This document shows positions 36,594 through 45,286 of a stretch of 64,000 bases of DNA, one piece after another (within the stretch, counting starts at the first letter, position 1; each line of letters starts with the position of its first letter). Source of the DNA: Marinobacter sediminicola (GTDB lineage Bacteria > Pseudomonadota > Gammaproteobacteria > Pseudomonadales > Oleiphilaceae); the NCBI RefSeq assembly GCF_031157525.1, contig NZ_JAVIXR010000001.1, positions 434,001 to 498,000 on the forward strand, given 5' to 3'. The translations under genes were made by a program, and so were the position numbers. Below the pieces are notes generated by a model that ran no database searches, was not told the origin of the DNA, and saw nothing but the letters and a program-made list of their open reading frames with translations.

Positions 36594-37772
36594 ATGTTGA
36601 TTGATTTTTTTCTCGAAGTGCGGCGGGCCAAGGTGCCTGCCAGCCTGCGCGAATTCCTTGATCTGCTTGAGGCGCTGCAGCAGCGCCTGGCGTTTGCGGA
36701 TATGGAAGAGTTCTATTATCTGGCGCGACTGTGCCTGGTGAAAGACGAGCGACACTTCGATAAGTTTGATCTGGCCTTCAAATCCTATTTCGAAGGCATC
36801 GAACATCTCGATCAGATGCTGGAAGCGTTGATTCCCGATGATTGGTTGCGTGCCGAGTTCGAGAAAAACCTGACAGAGGAAGAAAAGGCCAAGATTGATT
36901 CGCTGGGAGGCCTTGAAGAACTGATTGAAACCTTCAAGAAACGCATGGAAGAGCAGAAAGAGCGCCATGCGGGTGGCAATAAATGGATTGGTACTGGTGG
37001 AACATCGCCTTTTGGTGCCGATGGCTACAATCCTGAAGGCTTCCGAATAGGGCAAAAGAAAGGCCGCCACGGTCGTGCTATAAAGGTTTGGGAAAAACGT
37101 GAGTTCAAGGATCTGGATGACAGCGTTACCCTTGGAATTCGCAACATCAAGGTAGCGCTCAGGCGGTTGCGAAAATTTGCTCGTCAAGGCGCAGCAGATC
37201 AACTTGATCTGGATGATACCATCCGCTCAACAGCACGCAATGCGGGTTATCTGGACCTGAAAATGGTCCCTGAACGCCATAACTCGGTGAAGGTTTTGAT
37301 CTTTTTTGATGTGGGTGGCTCCATGGATCCCCATGTGCGGGTCTGCGAAGAGCTGTTCTCCGCTGCACGGATGGAGTTCAAGCACATGGAGTATTTCTAC
37401 TTTCACAACTTCGTGTATGAAAGCCTGTGGAAAAGCAATATCCGGCGCATGAATGAGACAACCAGCACCTGGGATATCCTTCACAAGTACTCGCCAGACT
37501 ATAAGGTGATTTTTGTGGGCGATGCCACCATGGCACCCTATGAAATTTCCCATGCAGGCGGATCTATCGAGCATTGGAACCAGGAGGCCGGTGCTACCTG
37601 GTTTCAGCGCATCAGCGATCATTTCCGAAAGGTGGTCTGGATCAACCCGTTACCTGAGGGATATTGGGGTACCGGTGGCTCCTTGGCGATGACCAGGCAA
37701 CTTGTGAATAATCACATGTATCCACTCACGGTTGAGGGGTTGGAATCGGCCATGAAGCATTTGAGCAAATAA
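36594..37772 (+). CDS. CoxE-like vWA-domain protein
   Basis: A 392-aa cytoplasmic protein of the VWA_CoxE family. The metal-site motif is FDVGGSMDPHV near residue 240, with DxGGS in place of DxSGS, which is usual in this family. FKHMEYFYFHNFVYESLW and a VGDATMAPYEI segment follow. The N-terminal half is helical and charged. With the MoxR ATPase 22 bp upstream it forms the standard MoxR/CoxE-type pair that remodels or activates a partner complex. The last gene before a strong terminator. Confidence 0.88.
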   Translation: MLIDFFLEVRRAKVPASLREFLDLLEALQQRLAFADMEEFYYLARLCLVKDERHFDKFDLAFKSYFEGIEHLDQMLEALIPDDWLRAEFEKNLTEEEKAKIDSLGGLEELIETFKKRMEEQKERHAGGNKWIGTGGTSPFGADGYNPEGFRIGQKKGRHGRAIKVWEKREFKDLDDSVTLGIRNIKVALRRLRKFARQGAADQLDLDDTIRSTARNAGYLDLKMVPERHNSVKVLIFFDVGGSMDPHVRVCEELFSAARMEFKHMEYFYFHNFVYESLWKSNIRRMNETTSTWDILHKYSPDYKVIFVGDATMAPYEISHAGGSIEHWNQEAGATWFQRISDHFRKVVWINPLPEGYWGTGGSLAMTRQLVNNHMYPLTVEGLESAMKHLSK

Positions 37773-38113
37773 AAAAAGCCGATGCGGTTGAGACATCGGC
37801 AAAGCTCGGCATATCAAGCGGGGGGCGTTAAAAAAACGTATCCCCGCTTTTTATTGTCAGCAAATATAAGGCCAGAAAGATAAAGTCTTCATTAATCAAG
37901 TGCTTATAAGGGTATTGAGCGCTTTCTCATTTCGGTCACACTCGCAACTCAGCGGCGGTGTGTTAAATAACTCGACGCCTACCAAGCATGGAGTTTGCCC
38001 ACGATCGCCAGATTTCTGCATTCCGATTTGGTGATCTGCATACCGTTCTTCCCGGTTACCAAGTGTTACTCTTCCTATCAGCTTGTTACAGAGACGGTGG
38101 GGGCAATTGGCTT
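37773..38113. other. 341-bp intergenic region with two hairpins
   Basis: Between the vWA module and the TPR operon. GCCGATG-N9-CATCGGC (37778-37800) is preceded by an A-run, so it is terminator-shaped only for a minus-strand transcript, yet no minus gene is near. A + strand terminator follows at 37816. The rest (37855-38113) should hold the promoter of the TPR operon, but I see no clear -35/-10 pair. A frame open from 37988 is continuous with the next gene, but its start region looks non-coding. Confidence 0.5.
37816..37852 (+). terminator. Rho-independent terminator of the vWA-MoxR-vWA operon
   Basis: GCGGGG (37818-37823) pairs with CCCCGC (37842-37847), with an inner CGT/ACG pairing around an A-rich loop. 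It is followed by TTTTT. Confidence 0.85.
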
Positions 38114-39892
38114 ATGTTTGGCCAACATAAAACACAAGGATGCCGGCGCGGCCAGGGAAGTGGATTCATTGCGGCGTTATGTGTCAGCGCGATCGTGCTG
38201 CTAAACGCTCTGGTTCCGGTTGCAGCTGCACCCCTCGATGATGAAATCGGCACACTCGCTACAGACACCTCTGCTACTGCAAAAGACATCGCTCAGCTTG
38301 AACAAGAAGTGCGTCAACTGATTGATACCCGAATTTCGCTATTCCTAACGTTAGGCAGCCAGAACGGACTGGATCTGGATTCGGTGGAATTGTTTGTTAA
38401 CGGAAGACCTGCGGTTTCTCACCTCTATACTCCCAATGAAAACGGTGCCTTAAAGCAGGGAGGAATGCAGAAGCTGTTCATGGGGAATCTGGTCAATGGC
38501 ACTCACGAACTGAAGGCTGTGATTACGGCTCGGGCAGCCAATGACCGTTTTGTGCGACGAGAATCTTTACACAATTTCAAGAAACGACCGGGCGAACTTC
38601 GGTTGGAGATGGCCCTTGAAGCCAGGGCGCCTGATTACGAACCCCATGTTTCATTTGTTGAGTTTGAGCAATCTCCCAACGCCGTCATTGGCTGGAATTC
38701 GGGTACTCAAAGCGGTACTGCCTCAAAATCACATCAACAAAATCTTTACGAAAAAGCCGAAGTGGCCCGGGCCAGCGGCGATGCCGAAAGCGCAGGCAAA
38801 ATCCTTGCAACTATGGATGAAGGCTACTGGTCTGCGGTTGGCTACCTGAACCTTTCGGCAGATTATGCGCGCAACGATCTAAAACCTTCACGGGCTCTGG
38901 TCGCATTGCGGGTGGCCCTTGCCATGGCCGACAAGGACGCTGATGCACAGCGGAGGACGGCACTGCGCAGCCGCATTTTGCTGCGTGCTGGCTACCTGGC
39001 CTATACAAGCTCAGATTATGAGAAGGCCATTGGTTTTCTGGAAAAAATACCACTTGATAGTTACAAAACACCCCAGGCGCTTTATTTGCACGGCTTGGCA
39101 TTGGCGGAGCAAGGCAATCACCGTGCAGCAATGCAGAGCTGGCACCGCGCTAAAAAATACCCATTAGCATACCCCGGTGTTGCTTATGCCTGGATAGGGA
39201 TGGGGCGCGGCTATGATCTTGCCGGGTATCTTGGCCAAGCGGGCGAAGCATATCTGGCAGCGAATGCGGCCTATGAAGGTGAGCGGGTTACGTTGCGGGC
39301 TCTGTCGAGCCAGATTGAAGAGCAGGGTGCCTTCAAAGCATTGGTGCTGGATGCAAGAAGCCAGAGTGCAGGCACTGCAGGGAGCACAGTGGCAGGGGTT
39401 GGTAAAACCACGCTTGGTAGCCCGAAAGTGGAATGGTTTCTTGCAGACAGTCGCACACTCGCCCAGCCGCGCATGGCCTACCTTCTCACCTTGATGGAAC
39501 AACCAGCTGCGCAGTTGGCCGTTGATCGGGTTGCAGATCTCGCGCAAATGGCCGTAGACCTTCAGCGCAATACCCATGATCTTGGCGTGTTTATTACCGC
39601 TATCAAGGAAGAGTTGGCCAAGCCCGGCAGTAAAGCAGAGCATCAGCCCGACAATGCTCGGAAACTGCTTGCTGACAGCCAAAGGCTGCGAGAAACATCA
39701 CTTGCGCACCTTGATACCGTTGTAGCGTTGCGTGTTCGGGCCGAGGCCGTTTTGGATCAGATTGCGCTGGATTTTGTTGCAGCTCAGGATCAAAAAATGG
39801 TCTTTGCCCTGGATAAAACCGAGCAGCAAATCGCGCATCTATACGAATACCTTGCATTGCAGGAACTGGATACCGGGGGGGCGGCGCGATGA
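38114..39892 (+). CDS. Exported TPR-repeat protein
   Basis: A 592-aa protein. I start at ATG 38114, which opens a signal sequence (MFGQHKTQGCRRGQGSGFIAALCVSAIVLLNALVPVAAA) and follows GGGGG; the upstream in-frame ATG at 37988 gives an unlikely 42-residue extension. TPR-like helical repeats fill the middle (LYEKAEVARASGDAESAGKIL, SSDYEKAIGFLEKIP, AEQGNHRAAMQSWHRAKKY). The C-terminal third is helical, possibly coiled-coil. Predicted periplasmic. First gene of a five-gene overlapping operon ending in a TonB/AgmX-like protein; its stop overlaps the next ATG by 4 bp. Confidence 0.75.
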   Translation: MFGQHKTQGCRRGQGSGFIAALCVSAIVLLNALVPVAAAPLDDEIGTLATDTSATAKDIAQLEQEVRQLIDTRISLFLTLGSQNGLDLDSVELFVNGRPAVSHLYTPNENGALKQGGMQKLFMGNLVNGTHELKAVITARAANDRFVRRESLHNFKKRPGELRLEMALEARAPDYEPHVSFVEFEQSPNAVIGWNSGTQSGTASKSHQQNLYEKAEVARASGDAESAGKILATMDEGYWSAVGYLNLSADYARNDLKPSRALVALRVALAMADKDADAQRRTALRSRILLRAGYLAYTSSDYEKAIGFLEKIPLDSYKTPQALYLHGLALAEQGNHRAAMQSWHRAKKYPLAYPGVAYAWIGMGRGYDLAGYLGQAGEAYLAANAAYEGERVTLRALSSQIEEQGAFKALVLDARSQSAGTAGSTVAGVGKTTLGSPKVEWFLADSRTLAQPRMAYLLTLMEQPAAQLAVDRVADLAQMAVDLQRNTHDLGVFITAIKEELAKPGSKAEHQPDNARKLLADSQRLRETSLAHLDTVVALRVRAEAVLDQIALDFVAAQDQKMVFALDKTEQQIAHLYEYLALQELDTGGAAR

Positions 39893-42714
39893 AAGGATTA
39901 AAGGCTATATTGCTGCCGCTTTGTTTGTTCTGTGGCGCGGTAAGTGGGCAGGAAGCGTTTCGGGTAGAACTGGGGAAAGATGGCGAAACCATTGCCGATA
40001 TGCGCCCGGTCTTTTTGAAATTTGAAACCAGGCCGCTTCCGGCGATTTCCCCGGCAGAAGTTGCCAGGCGCTATCAAAAACTGTTCAGCACAACGGATGA
40101 ACCCTCTGTACGGGTGGATGCGTTGAACCGCCTGACCAATATTCGTGATCGCTCTGGCCAAGACATAGGATTCAGCCCTGCCGAAGAAGCGGCAGTGTAT
40201 CAGCAGGCCATCGAAAGCTATGAGTCTATCCTTGAGCGGGGTGCGTTCGGCGGCCGTCTGGACGAACTCTTGTACCAAATGGCCAAAGCCCATGCTCTTA
40301 CCGGTCAGAACGATGCCTCTGTGAAACGCCTTCAGCAGTTGGTGGGTCTTTATCCGGACTCCCCTCTGGTTCCAGAGGCTCGGTTCCGTGCTGCAGAATC
40401 CGCGTTTTCTTCGGGTAACTATGTGGAAGCAGAGGCAGGTTACCGCAATCTAGTTGATGGAAAGGCCGATATTGGCGATCTGAGAAACAAAGCGCGGTAT
40501 ATGCTTGGGTGGTCGCTCTACAAACAAGGGCCACAATCCTGGGAGCGTGCTGGCAAACGATTCGTGTCGGTGTTGGATGAATCCCTGCCCGACGAAGAGA
40601 GCCTGTATCACGTATCGGAATCCAGTGTGGATAGCATTGATGACACCCTTCGCATCCTTGCGTTGATGGCCAGCCAACGCAAGGGTGCTGAAACCTTGAT
40701 GGCATGGCTACAGCCGACCCCTTTGCGTTCGTGGACTCCGCTGGCGTTTGATCGCCTTGCGGATCTATACGCGGTACAAGGTGATGCAGAGGCCAGTGTG
40801 GCCACCAATCGTGCTTTTGCGGCGTATTTCCCCTCACACCCACAGCGTGCTGGCTTTATGGTGCAGGTGGTTGATGTATGGCGCCAGTCCAGCCAACCGG
40901 AACAAGCCAGATCTGCCATGGCTGACTACGTTGCTCTGTTTAATGCCCCAAGCGATTACGCCGCTCTTGAAGAGAGCTATCGTACAAAATGGCGAGAGTT
41001 CAGTCGGATTCTTGCTGATTTCTACTACACAGAAGGCGCGGCCGGCAGTGGTAGTGTGGCTCTTCGCAACTATGGATCAGCCGCTACCTATTATGAGGGG
41101 ATGGCAAGCCGCAGCCCCGATGCTGGGGAGTTCTACCGTCTTGCTGGCGATGCGTGGCTGCAGGCAGAGGCGTACCCGGCCGCACTTGAAAACTATCGGT
41201 TAGCGGCCTACGAAGTACCGGGCTACAAATACACAGCAGATGCTGGTTGGGCAGCGGTTGCGTTAATCAGGGCAGGTGTTAGTGGTGAGCTGGTGGCTTC
41301 AGATTATACACCCGGCCTGAACGAACTCTCCGCTGAAACGGATCGTTTTACGGCCCAGCATGGCGCCGACGCACGTGCGCCAGAGTTGCTGGCCTACGTG
41401 GCCGCCCGTTGGCTTGAGGTGGGCAATAACGAACAGGCTTTGAACTATGCTGTGCGAGCCGTTACCCACGAACAGGCTGGGCCGAAGGTGCGCTATGCCG
41501 GCTGGTTGGTTACGGCGCAGGTGCGTCAAAATATATCGGAGTACGGTCTTGCCGAAAGAGCCTGGCGTGAAGCCTTGGCTCTGGCTGCCAGTGCATCCGC
41601 AACCCTCGCCATGGAACAGGAAAAGCCAGATCTGCAACGGCAACTTGCTACGGTGATCTATCGTCAGGGGGAGCAAGCCGCCGAGGCGGGTAAGCCTGGA
41701 ATTGCAGTCGCTCATTTTCAGCGGATCGAGACGGTGTTACCTGGCTCGGAAACAGCTATAAAAGGGCGTTTTGATGCAGCTAATACTTTACTCAGAGCAT
41801 CAGAATGGCAGGCAGCAATCAACGAATTGAATCGTTTCAGGGCAGATTACCCAAGTCACGCTCTGGCGTCGGATATCGGTGAAAAATTGGTCTTGGCCTA
41901 CACCGCTTCTAGCCAGCCCATTCGCGCAGCAGGAGAGCTGATGGATATGGCGGAGGGGTATAGTGATCAGGCGGTTGTCACAGCTGAAGATGCTGTGGCT
42001 TACCAGCTTCGGGCGGCGGAATTGTTCCACGCAGCAGAAGCAAATGATCACCGCGATGTCATATACATGGATTACCTTGCAGCCAACCCTGTGGCAGTGG
42101 ATGCCAACGAGCACATTCGCCTGCAGACCATGCGGCAGCGTTTGATAGAGAGCGATAGTCGTTCCGCACAGTGGCGTATCGATCTGGTTTCTGCCGAACT
42201 GGACAGCCGCTGGCATTCAGAACAAACCTTGCAGTGGGCAGCACAGGGCGCTCTGGTTCTTGGTGCGGAAGCCGCGGCGGAGTTTGCCGGAATTGAACTT
42301 GATGTGCCGCTTGAGAAATCATTGGTTCAAAAGCAAATGGCTATGGAAAGAGCGCAAACCTATTTCCGCAATGCCGAATCCCTTGGCGGCTCTGAGGTGT
42401 TACCGGAATCCCTGTATCGTAGAGCTGAACTTCATCGCGTTATGGCTAACGATTTAATGGCCTCCACGGCACCGGCTGAGCTGAACGAGCTCGAGCAGAT
42501 GCAATACGCCATGTTGCTCGAAGAAGAAGCCTACCCGTTTGAAGAGCGTGCAATCGCACTTCACTCAGAAAATCATCAGGGAATCGCTACCAATGGTTTT
42601 AATGTCTGGGTAGAAAAAAGCCTGAATGTTCTGGCTGAGTTGCATCCGGGTCGTTATCAGCGGTCTTTGCGTTGGATGAGTGTGTCTGTTGAGGGGGGTA
42701 ATGACGGTGCGTGA
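39889..42714 (+). CDS. Large exported TPR-repeat protein
   Basis: A 941-aa protein with signal peptide MKGLKAILLPLCLFCGAVSG. Many TPR units follow, including YQQAIESYESILERGAFGGR, DDTLRILALMASQRKGAETL, AAYEVPGYKYTADAGWAAVAL and VAHFQRIETVLPGSETAIKGRFDAANTLLRASEWQAAINELNRF in separate stretches. No catalytic motif is visible. A scaffold role in the periplasm is likely, as for the large TPR proteins of AgmX/Glt-type envelope machines, but this is inference. It overlaps its upstream neighbour by 4 bp and the following lipoprotein by 14 bp. Confidence 0.8.
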   Translation: MKGLKAILLPLCLFCGAVSGQEAFRVELGKDGETIADMRPVFLKFETRPLPAISPAEVARRYQKLFSTTDEPSVRVDALNRLTNIRDRSGQDIGFSPAEEAAVYQQAIESYESILERGAFGGRLDELLYQMAKAHALTGQNDASVKRLQQLVGLYPDSPLVPEARFRAAESAFSSGNYVEAEAGYRNLVDGKADIGDLRNKARYMLGWSLYKQGPQSWERAGKRFVSVLDESLPDEESLYHVSESSVDSIDDTLRILALMASQRKGAETLMAWLQPTPLRSWTPLAFDRLADLYAVQGDAEASVATNRAFAAYFPSHPQRAGFMVQVVDVWRQSSQPEQARSAMADYVALFNAPSDYAALEESYRTKWREFSRILADFYYTEGAAGSGSVALRNYGSAATYYEGMASRSPDAGEFYRLAGDAWLQAEAYPAALENYRLAAYEVPGYKYTADAGWAAVALIRAGVSGELVASDYTPGLNELSAETDRFTAQHGADARAPELLAYVAARWLEVGNNEQALNYAVRAVTHEQAGPKVRYAGWLVTAQVRQNISEYGLAERAWREALALAASASATLAMEQEKPDLQRQLATVIYRQGEQAAEAGKPGIAVAHFQRIETVLPGSETAIKGRFDAANTLLRASEWQAAINELNRFRADYPSHALASDIGEKLVLAYTASSQPIRAAGELMDMAEGYSDQAVVTAEDAVAYQLRAAELFHAAEANDHRDVIYMDYLAANPVAVDANEHIRLQTMRQRLIESDSRSAQWRIDLVSAELDSRWHSEQTLQWAAQGALVLGAEAAAEFAGIELDVPLEKSLVQKQMAMERAQTYFRNAESLGGSEVLPESLYRRAELHRVMANDLMASTAPAELNELEQMQYAMLLEEEAYPFEERAIALHSENHQGIATNGFNVWVEKSLNVLAELHPGRYQRSLRWMSVSVEGGNDGA

Positions 42715-43192
42715 GACTTTCCTTCGGCTTGTGGTCATGGTTTTCCTGGTGGGTTCAACGGCTCTGCTATTCGGCTGTGCAGTTAAACCGTCGGAATCTG
42801 AGAGCAAACCGCCTGTGCTTTATCCCCAGCAGGCTGAAATACATGTGCAGCAAGGTTCCGTCGCCTACGAGAACGGGGATGTTCCTGCGGCGATTGAGTC
42901 CTGGAATCTGGCGGTTGAACTTAATCCCGCTGACGCGGTAACGGTCAATAATCTGGCGTTGTTACTGAAACAAGATAACCGCTTTAATGAGGCCGCAGAG
43001 TTGCTCGAAAAGGGGTTGGATTTGTCACCTGAGGTTGCAGAGCTGCACTACAACCTCGCGATTATTTCCGAGCTCTATTTACTGGATCTCGACAGAGCGC
43101 TTGTTCATTATCAGCGATATCAGCGGCTTTCTGAAAGCGAAGACAAAAAGGTAACCGGATGGATCGCAGATCTTGAAAGGAGGCTGGATTAA
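42701..43192 (+). CDS. TPR-repeat lipoprotein
   Basis: A 163-aa lipoprotein: lipobox LLFGC with C26 after a hydrophobic signal peptide. I use ATG 42701, because GGGGGG lies just upstream; an earlier GTG at 42680 is possible. Two to three TPR units follow (QQGSVAYENGDVPAAIESWNLAVELNPADAVTVNNLALLL and NRFNEAAELLEKGLDLSPEVAELHYNLAII). Predicted to sit in the inner or outer membrane, facing the periplasm; it overlaps the 941-aa gene by 14 bp. By size and layout it resembles pilotin-like or PilF/AglT-like TPR lipoproteins. Confidence 0.8.
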   Translation: MTVRETFLRLVVMVFLVGSTALLFGCAVKPSESESKPPVLYPQQAEIHVQQGSVAYENGDVPAAIESWNLAVELNPADAVTVNNLALLLKQDNRFNEAAELLEKGLDLSPEVAELHYNLAIISELYLLDLDRALVHYQRYQRLSESEDKKVTGWIADLERRLD

Positions 43193-43570
43193 ATGTTGAT
43201 CAGTGTTTTCGCCCCGATACGCCACAGCGCCCCTTTTTACTTGATTGGGATACTTGTATTCATTGCACCTTCTTTGTGTGCAGCCACTGGCTCAGGAAGT
43301 GGGGTGCGGGCAGATAGTATTGGTAGTCGCTCACCTGCACGATTGAGCATAGAAGGCATTTCTGCAAATGTAGGAGAAGATGAGCCCCGGGTGTTGACCA
43401 TCCTGCCCTGGCGGGCACCCACCTTGCCGCGCCGACCAAGGGCAGAGCTGGAGAGCACCGTGCCGGAACTGCTTGAGCCACTCGATGCCCTTGTGCTTGA
43501 ACGCCACCGGGCATTTCGCCAAAACCTGGGCGTTGTGAATTCTGGTGGGCAACCGGGAGCGCGGCGATGA
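43193..43570 (+). CDS. Small secreted protein of unknown function
   Basis: A 125-aa protein. An N-terminal hydrophobic stretch (SAPFYLIGILVFIAPSLCA) looks like a signal peptide ending near residue 31. The mature part is Arg/Pro-rich (PWRAPTLPRRPRAELE) with no known domain. It begins directly after the stop of the TPR lipoprotein and overlaps the TonB-like gene by 4 bp, so it is certainly part of the operon. It may be specific to this lineage. Confidence 0.65.
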   Translation: MLISVFAPIRHSAPFYLIGILVFIAPSLCAATGSGSGVRADSIGSRSPARLSIEGISANVGEDEPRVLTILPWRAPTLPRRPRAELESTVPELLEPLDALVLERHRAFRQNLGVVNSGGQPGARR

Positions 43571-44592
43571 CTGCTATGAATGCAATGCCAGCCAACAGTA
43601 GTTTTGGTCTGACCCATACGTTGGGAAACGTGGCTTTGTCTTCGCTGTCCTGGAGCAAGGAAGAGGGCGAACGCCTGCGTCTGACCGTGATCACCTTGGT
43701 GGCACTTCTGCTTTTTATACCCTTGGCAGCCGTGATTACGGCGATGGATGTCCCTGAACCCGCCCGGGAAAAGGCAGAGAGCCTGCCGCCCCAACTCGCC
43801 AAATTGCTTGTAAGACCGGAGCCAATCAAAAAACCAATTCCCAAACCAATAGAAGAGGTTGTGCCTCCGGTGCCGGAACCAGTACCTGAACCCGCACCGG
43901 CAAAACCCGAATCCCAGGTCATAAAACCAGTTGTGAAACCCTTGCCGGTAAAGCCTTCGCCAAACTCGGTAACCCAGAGCGTGGAGCAGGCGCGGGAAAA
44001 AGCTTCTCGATCTGGTTTGCTGAACATGAAAGATCGACTGGCTTCCATGCGCCAGCCAACGGTTGAAGCTGCGCCTGTGATTACGGCCAACACCGGAAAC
44101 GTGTTCAGTGGCGGGAGTGGCGCTCAGGCTGGCGTGATACCGGGGGACAATGCCCTTAAAGGCAGTGGTGGGGTAACCGATTCACAAGCACCACGAGCTG
44201 AAGTGGCAGTTGCCGGGCACGACGTAAGAAAGGTTGAAGCTGCTCCTCAATCCGCACCAGCTGTGGCAAGCGCCCCTGTTGGCAAACAGAAGCCTGCGGC
44301 GGGGGAGCGGGCAATGAGCAACATCCGTCAAGTGTTTGACTCAGGCAAAACAGCTCTGTATTCCCTTTATCAAAGAGAATTGCGACAGGACCCGACCCTG
44401 GCCGGTAAAGTTTTGCTTGAGCTGGTCATACAGCCAGACGGCTCAGTGTCTGCTTGCAAGGTTGTTAGCTCAGAACTGGAAAATCCGGCTTTGGAGCAAA
44501 AGCTTGCAATGCGCGTACGCCTTTTTAACTTTGGTGCAGCCAATGTGGAAGCGCGAAAGGTGAGGTTTCCGATCGATTTTCTTCCAGGCTGA
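43567..44592 (+). CDS. AgmX/PglI C-terminal domain, TonB-like protein
   Basis: A 341-aa protein with one transmembrane helix near residues 38-60 (LTVITLVALLLFIPLAAVITAM), a Pro/Lys/Glu-rich periplasm-spanning linker (PEPIKKPIPKPIEE, then PVPEPVPEPAPAKPE), and a C-terminal TonB-like domain (GKVLLELVIQPDGSVSACKVVSSEL onward, from about residue 278). This layout is that of energy-transducing TonB/AgmX proteins. Such proteins normally need an ExbB/ExbD-type motor, and none is encoded in the window, so it may borrow one. It ends the five-gene TPR operon. Confidence 0.8.
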   Translation: MTAMNAMPANSSFGLTHTLGNVALSSLSWSKEEGERLRLTVITLVALLLFIPLAAVITAMDVPEPAREKAESLPPQLAKLLVRPEPIKKPIPKPIEEVVPPVPEPVPEPAPAKPESQVIKPVVKPLPVKPSPNSVTQSVEQAREKASRSGLLNMKDRLASMRQPTVEAAPVITANTGNVFSGGSGAQAGVIPGDNALKGSGGVTDSQAPRAEVAVAGHDVRKVEAAPQSAPAVASAPVGKQKPAAGERAMSNIRQVFDSGKTALYSLYQRELRQDPTLAGKVLLELVIQPDGSVSACKVVSSELENPALEQKLAMRVRLFNFGAANVEARKVRFPIDFLPG

Positions 44593-44609
44593 TGCAGCCA
44601 ATGGATTTG

Positions 44610-45101
44610 TCAGTCGTAGCCATCAATGGAGATTTTCGGGAGCGTTGGTTTGTAGAGATTCACCTTTTCTGACGGCGCAATGACTTTGGCTTCTCCAGTA
44701 ACAACCTTTTGATTATTCTGGTTGATCACATCGCACTGGAAGATCACCCGGTTTTTGGGCTCTTTGCTTAGCACCGTAAGATTAACCGTAAGCGTGTCGT
44801 CCAGTTTCACGGGGCGCTTGAATGCAAGGCTCTGTTCCAGATAGACCGTACCCGGGCCTGGCATAACGGTGGCAAGTGCTGCGGAAATCAATGATCCACT
44901 CCACATTCCATGGGCAATACGCTCCCCGAACATAGAACCGGCGGCATAATCCTGGTCCAGGTGCACCGGATTATAATCCCCCGACACAGCCGCGAACAAC
45001 ACGAGCTCTTTTTCTGTAAGTGATCGCGTAAACGTTGCGGTATCGCCCTGATTTAGCTCGTCGTAAGTGATGTTTTCAAGAGTATCCAAGGTGTCGCTCA
45101 T
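44610..45101 (-). CDS. MaoC-family (R)-specific enoyl-CoA hydratase
   Basis: A 163-aa hot-dog-fold protein. The hydratase motif is seen in SGDYNPVHLDQDYAAGSMFGERIAHGMW, with the catalytic Asp and His (DYNPVH; Gly-x-x-x-x-H-G). PhaJ-like enzymes hydrate trans-2-enoyl-CoA to (R)-3-hydroxyacyl-CoA, feeding polyhydroxyalkanoate or beta-oxidation side routes. I take ATG 45101 (GGAG 6 nt upstream) over in-frame ATGs at 45104 and 45119. Divergent from the FadD-like gene, with whose substrates it fits. Convergent with the TonB-like gene. Confidence 0.85.
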   Translation of the reverse strand: MSDTLDTLENITYDELNQGDTATFTRSLTEKELVLFAAVSGDYNPVHLDQDYAAGSMFGERIAHGMWSGSLISAALATVMPGPGTVYLEQSLAFKRPVKLDDTLTVNLTVLSKEPKNRVIFQCDVINQNNQKVVTGEAKVIAPSEKVNLYKPTLPKISIDGYD

Positions 45102-45286
45102 CATCTGCTCCCTGATCAAGGCGTGTGACTGCTGGTGTTTGGGTTAGCGTTTGAAACTACCTCATCGATAGCAAAACTGCTATTCTCTCCCCACTTTTTT
45201 GAGGCTGATACTTATGTCGAGTTGACCAGGCTGTCGCTCGATGTACGTGAATCACTATAAATAGAAGCGCTAGACAGGAGATGGTG

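Noticed and set aside
37778-37800. GCCGATG/CATCGGC hairpin as a second terminator for the vWA operon
   Set aside because: The T-run lies only on the minus strand, so it does not fit a + strand terminator; the hairpin at 37816 does.
37988-38113. N-terminal extension of the first TPR gene
   Set aside because: The extension is not signal-like and the internal ATG at 38114 opens a clear signal peptide after a purine-rich site.
45120-45286. FadR- or PsrA-type operator in the divergent MaoC/FadD gap
   Set aside because: Only a short GTTTGAAAC palindrome was seen, which is not the PsrA arrangement of GAAAC and GTTTC arms.
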